A stretch of 6,743 bases of DNA from Bacillota bacterium (GTDB lineage: Bacteria > Bacillota_A > Clostridia > Peptostreptococcales > Anaerovoracaceae): contig JAFRWQ010000207.1 in the NCBI GenBank assembly GCA_017437925.1, positions 1 through 6,743 on the forward strand. The letters are read 5' to 3'. The notes beneath the pieces were generated by a model, which did no database searches, was not told the origin of the DNA, and saw nothing but the letters and a program-made list of their open reading frames with translations. Of the stretch, positions 4,431 to 6,743 are shown in pieces; within the stretch, counting starts at the first letter, position 1, and each line of letters opens with the position of its first letter. Both the position numbers and the translations under genes were made by a program.

Positions 4431-6191
4431 CTAGAATATATGGGGCACGAACTTCTTTCTCGGGCCGTCCACCACGCCCAGATCGGTGGGAGTATAGCGC
4501 TCGAACACCGGCAGGGTGCAGAATATGAGCATGGAGATGGAGAAGGACTCGAGACCGCACTGGCGCGCTATCTCGTTCTCCACCTCGGCGCACTGCCTTG
4601 CGACGTCGTCCAGGGGCATGTCGGACATGAGGCCGGCTACCGGAAGCTCCAGCAGGGCCTTCACGCTGCCGTTCTCGGAGTAGCAGACCCCTCCGCCGCA
4701 GGCCTTGAGGGCTTCGACGGCGGTGAACGCGTCTTCCGGATCGGCGTAGATTATGCAGATGTTGTGGCAGTCGTGGCCTATGCTGGAAGCGAGGGCCCCC
4801 TTCTTAAGGCCGAAATCCCCGTAGAGGGCGATGGTCTTGTTGGCCTTGCCGTAGCGGTTGAGTACGCAGATGTAGTTGAGCTTTCCCCTCCTGTCTTCGG
4901 GGATGGAGGCGAAGCCGTCCTCGCAGAAGAGATCCTCGTATACCGGGGTGTTCTCCTCGTAGCCCTTGTTGACCACCATTACCCGGCGCAGGGGCCTTCC
5001 CCCGGCGGGTATCCTGAAGTCGTCGGGCCCGTTTATACCCACGTAATTGACGGTGTTGCCCAGGCTGCATTCGGCCTTTCTGGCCGGAGCGCCCAGGTAC
5101 TCGCCGTCCACGGCGATCAGCCTTCCCTGCATTATGACCATGTGGGGATACTTCTCGAAGCTCAGGTCGTCAACTATCTGGATGTCGGCCGAATAGGCGG
5201 GAGCTATGGCGCCCACGTCGGAGAAACCGTTCTCCCTGGCACCGTTCAGGGTGGCGCTCCTTATGGCCTTGACGGGGTCCATGCCTTCAAGTATCAGGTC
5301 CGCCACGGAGCGGTTGAGGGAACCCATGCGCTGGAGCCTGTAGGCGTTGACGTCGTCGGTGCACATGGCGACGGTGTCCTGGAAGATGCCGGGGTTCACG
5401 GCCTTGAGCAGGTAGCGGGCCTCCTCCCTGCTGTGGACCCTCAGGTCTATGTACATGCCCATGCGGCGCTTGGCGTAGAGCTCGTCGAAGCCCACACACT
5501 CGTGGTCGCTGACCGGGCCTCCGCAAATGTATGAGCAGAGCCTGTCGCCGGTGAAGGTGGGAGCGTGGCCCTGGATGAAGCAGCCCCTCTTGTCCCCCTC
5601 GGCGATGATATCGTGCATGCGCTGCTCGTCGTCGGAGACGCCGTAGTAGTCCATGACCTCGCCTATGCCCATCACGTCCTCCTCGTCCAGGAGGCGGCCC
5701 ACTTCTTCGGCACCGAAGACGGCGCCAGATTCCTCAAGGCCCGGAAGAGAGGGTATGCAGGAGGGAGCCAGCTGGTACAGCCTTATGGGCTGGCTCTTGC
5801 CGCTTTTGAGCATGTATTCCACGCCCTCGACGCCCACGACGTTGGCTATCTCGTGGGGATCGGCGATGACGGTGGTGGTCCCCCAGACGCAGACGGCCTT
5901 GCCGAAGTTCTCGGGCACCATGAGGCTGGACTCCACGTGGAGGTGGGTGTCGACGAAGCCGGGCACCAGGTAGCGTCCCCCCGCGTCGATCACATTGGCG
6001 GAAGGCAGCTGGGCCCTTTCTCCCCTCTCCCTTATGCGCACCACGACCCCGTCAAGTATGTCGACGGCGGCGTCGTAGATCTCGCCGGTGAAAACGTTGA
6101 CCAGCCGGCCGTTCTCTATGGAAAGATCGCAGGATCTTCTGCCCATGGCGGCTGCGGTGAGTCTGGAGCGGTCTTTCTTTACAAGATTCAT
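4431..6191 (-). CDS. ade: Adenine deaminase (amidohydrolase superfamily)
   Basis: A 586-residue cytoplasmic metalloenzyme that hydrolyses adenine to hypoxanthine and ammonia for purine salvage. The N-terminal beta-sandwich strand carries NGRLVNVFTGEI (27-38). The TIM-barrel metal site shows PGFVDTHLHVESS (77-89; H83, H85), ADPHEIANV (110-118), GIGEVMDYYGV (175-185; E178), GHAP (208-211), SDHE (228-231; H230) and CTDD (277-280; D279). Then come SATLNGAR (312-319), GAIAPAYSADI (327-337) and the C-terminal Ade domain with SSIGHDCHN (469-477), LPVAGLMS (516-523) and a closing LGVVDGPRKKFVP. Length matches Bacillus AdeC. Translation is assigned to ATG 6191-6189, not the in-frame ATG at 6251, because AGGA sits 8 bases upstream of 6191 and a hairpin (6240-6213) would otherwise be coding. 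The stretch after CTDD is divergent, so an Ade-like paralogue with altered activity is not excluded. It lies downstream of a purine permease. Confidence 0.93.
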   Translation of the reverse strand: MNLVKKDRSRLTAAAMGRRSCDLSIENGRLVNVFTGEIYDAAVDILDGVVVRIRERGERAQLPSANVIDAGGRYLVPGFVDTHLHVESSLMVPENFGKAVCVWGTTTVIADPHEIANVVGVEGVEYMLKSGKSQPIRLYQLAPSCIPSLPGLEESGAVFGAEEVGRLLDEEDVMGIGEVMDYYGVSDDEQRMHDIIAEGDKRGCFIQGHAPTFTGDRLCSYICGGPVSDHECVGFDELYAKRRMGMYIDLRVHSREEARYLLKAVNPGIFQDTVAMCTDDVNAYRLQRMGSLNRSVADLILEGMDPVKAIRSATLNGARENGFSDVGAIAPAYSADIQIVDDLSFEKYPHMVIMQGRLIAVDGEYLGAPARKAECSLGNTVNYVGINGPDDFRIPAGGRPLRRVMVVNKGYEENTPVYEDLFCEDGFASIPEDRRGKLNYICVLNRYGKANKTIALYGDFGLKKGALASSIGHDCHNICIIYADPEDAFTAVEALKACGGGVCYSENGSVKALLELPVAGLMSDMPLDDVARQCAEVENEIARQCGLESFSISMLIFCTLPVFERYTPTDLGVVDGPRKKFVPHIF

Positions 6192-6199
6192 TGCCTGTT

Positions 6200-6206
6200 T
6201 CCTTTC
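6200..6206 (-). promoter_or_regulatory. Ribosome binding site that fixes the adenine deaminase start
   Basis: The purine run GAAAGGA on the - strand, with AGGA at 6203-6200, lies 8 bases before ATG 6191-6189. No comparable sequence precedes the longer in-frame ATG at 6251, which starts only 6 bases after the permease stop. Confidence 0.75.
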
Positions 6207-6212
6207 ATTGCG

Positions 6213-6240
6213 GGAACGGGGCCCGAAAGAGCCCCGTTCC
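6213..6240 (-). other. Strong intercistronic hairpin between permease and adenine deaminase genes
   Basis: A perfect 10-bp stem GGAACGGGGC/GCCCCGTTCC (6240-6231 and 6222-6213) with an 8-base loop fills the gap between the two salvage genes. No T-tract follows on either strand, so it is not a standard intrinsic terminator. It more likely protects or processes the upstream mRNA, or sets different levels of the two products. Confidence 0.6.
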
Positions 6241-6257
6241 GAAGATACCATTATCGA

Positions 6258-6743
6258 TTAAAGAACGAACTGAAGTCCCATGAGCAGCGCCAGGATGACG
6301 GTGGCGAGGCTGGGCATGTCTTCCTTCTTCCTGTCCTTCTTGAAGCCGTAGTGTACCACGCGGACCAGGATGTCGGTGAAGAGTCCGACGGTGACGCCGG
6401 TGGCCATGTCGGCGAAGGCGGTGAAGCAGATCATCATGCAGACCGGGGTCCAGTTGACCAGGTCGAACTCAAGGGTGCGGAGCTCCTGCATGCAGGAGAT
6501 GCCTATCATGAGCAGGACGGGGCCGGTGGCTGCGGAGGGGATCGCTACGAAGAGGGGAGCGAATACCAGGGAGATGATGAAGAGGGCTCCGGTGGTGAGA
6601 GAGGTGAGTCCGGTGCGGCCTCCGGCTTCGACTCCGGCGGCGGACTCGGCGTAGGAGGTAACCACGGTGACGCCCATGGAGGCTCCTATCATGGTTCCGG
6701 CGGCGTCGACCAGGAAGATCTTGCCCAGCATGGGCATGTTGCC
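6258..6743 (-). CDS. NCS2-family (AzgA-type) purine permease, C-terminal part, 5' end outside window
   Basis: The C-terminal 161 residues of an integral membrane purine:cation symporter, open to the right edge and ending at TAA 6260-6258. The segment AESAAGVEAGGRTGLTSL (about 32-49 of the visible part) is the signature of the AzgA branch of NCS2 transporters, which import adenine, guanine or hypoxanthine; it is preceded by the typical FLVDAAGTMIGASMG. Four or five hydrophobic segments follow (about 51-66, 70-84, 98-112, 115-128 and 143-159), with a basic KKDRKKED cytoplasmic stretch before the last one. The methionines at the right edge are internal. It is 66 bases upstream of adenine deaminase on the same strand, so adenine is the likeliest substrate by context. 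Exact purine preference cannot be read from this part. Confidence 0.9.
   Translation of the reverse strand, partial: GNMPMLGKIFLVDAAGTMIGASMGVTVVTSYAESAAGVEAGGRTGLTSLTTGALFIISLVFAPLFVAIPSAATGPVLLMIGISCMQELRTLEFDLVNWTPVCMMICFTAFADMATGVTVGLFTDILVRVVHYGFKKDRKKEDMPSLATVILALLMGLQFVL

Noticed and set aside
4440..5534. Long + strand open frame of 364 codons antisense to adenine deaminase
   Set aside because: It mirrors the codon structure of a securely identified gene in GC-rich DNA. Its translation is Gly/Val/His-rich low-information sequence with no recognisable domain.
6188..6208. Six-codon upstream frame (MKGNRQ) whose TGA overlaps the deaminase ATG
   Set aside because: No ribosome binding site of its own, and the AGGA lies inside it; a frame this short with a perfect overlap is easily explained by chance.
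6192..6251. Longer adenine deaminase start at ATG 6251 (20 extra residues)
   Set aside because: No ribosome binding site. The extension would translate a strong hairpin and resembles no Ade N terminus; ATG 6191 has a good AGGA at proper distance.

Overview
The window reads as a GC-rich chromosomal segment of a bacterium, most likely a member of the Bacillota (Clostridia or a relative). The evidence is a scpA-scpB condensin pair, a secreted transglycosylase with copper-amine-oxidase-like N-terminal modules, the end of a surface-type protein written in strongly optimised codons, and a TTG start. That placement is inference; there is no rRNA or marker gene to settle it. I see no phage, transposon, CRISPR array, tRNA or rRNA.

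Layout. Bases 1-497 (+) hold the C-terminal 164 residues of a probable surface or S-layer-like protein. Bases 498-719 are a convergent intergenic zone with two GC-rich hairpins behind the + gene and a clear intrinsic terminator (606-630) for the - strand. From there to the right edge every gene lies on the - strand. In transcription order (right to left): an NCS2/AzgA-type purine permease cut by the window edge (6743-6258); adenine deaminase (6191-4431) behind a 10-bp intercistronic hairpin and a good ribosome binding site; an intrinsic terminator (4399-4363); a strong extended -10 promoter (4340-4312); a secreted lytic transglycosylase (4302-3019); scpA (2998-2258); scpB (2257-1661); and a Cof-type HAD phosphatase (1577-720), which ends just before the 630-606 terminator.

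How the genes fit together. The right-hand pair is a purine salvage unit: the permease imports adenine or related purines and the deaminase converts adenine to hypoxanthine and ammonia. The second unit appears to place a cell-wall lytic enzyme in one transcript with the two non-SMC subunits of the SMC condensin, followed by a general sugar-phosphate or nucleotide-type phosphatase. scpA and scpB abut exactly, as is usual for subunits made in fixed ratio.

The most interesting points are regulatory. The transglycosylase promoter sits so close to its only plausible ATG that the message should be leaderless or nearly so, and scpA lacks a clear ribosome binding site. The surface-protein tail shifts to a different codon style in its last two dozen codons. 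The deaminase departs from the usual sequence just after its metal-binding TDD motif. I found no convincing new multi-gene system; most of the window is well-known housekeeping genes.
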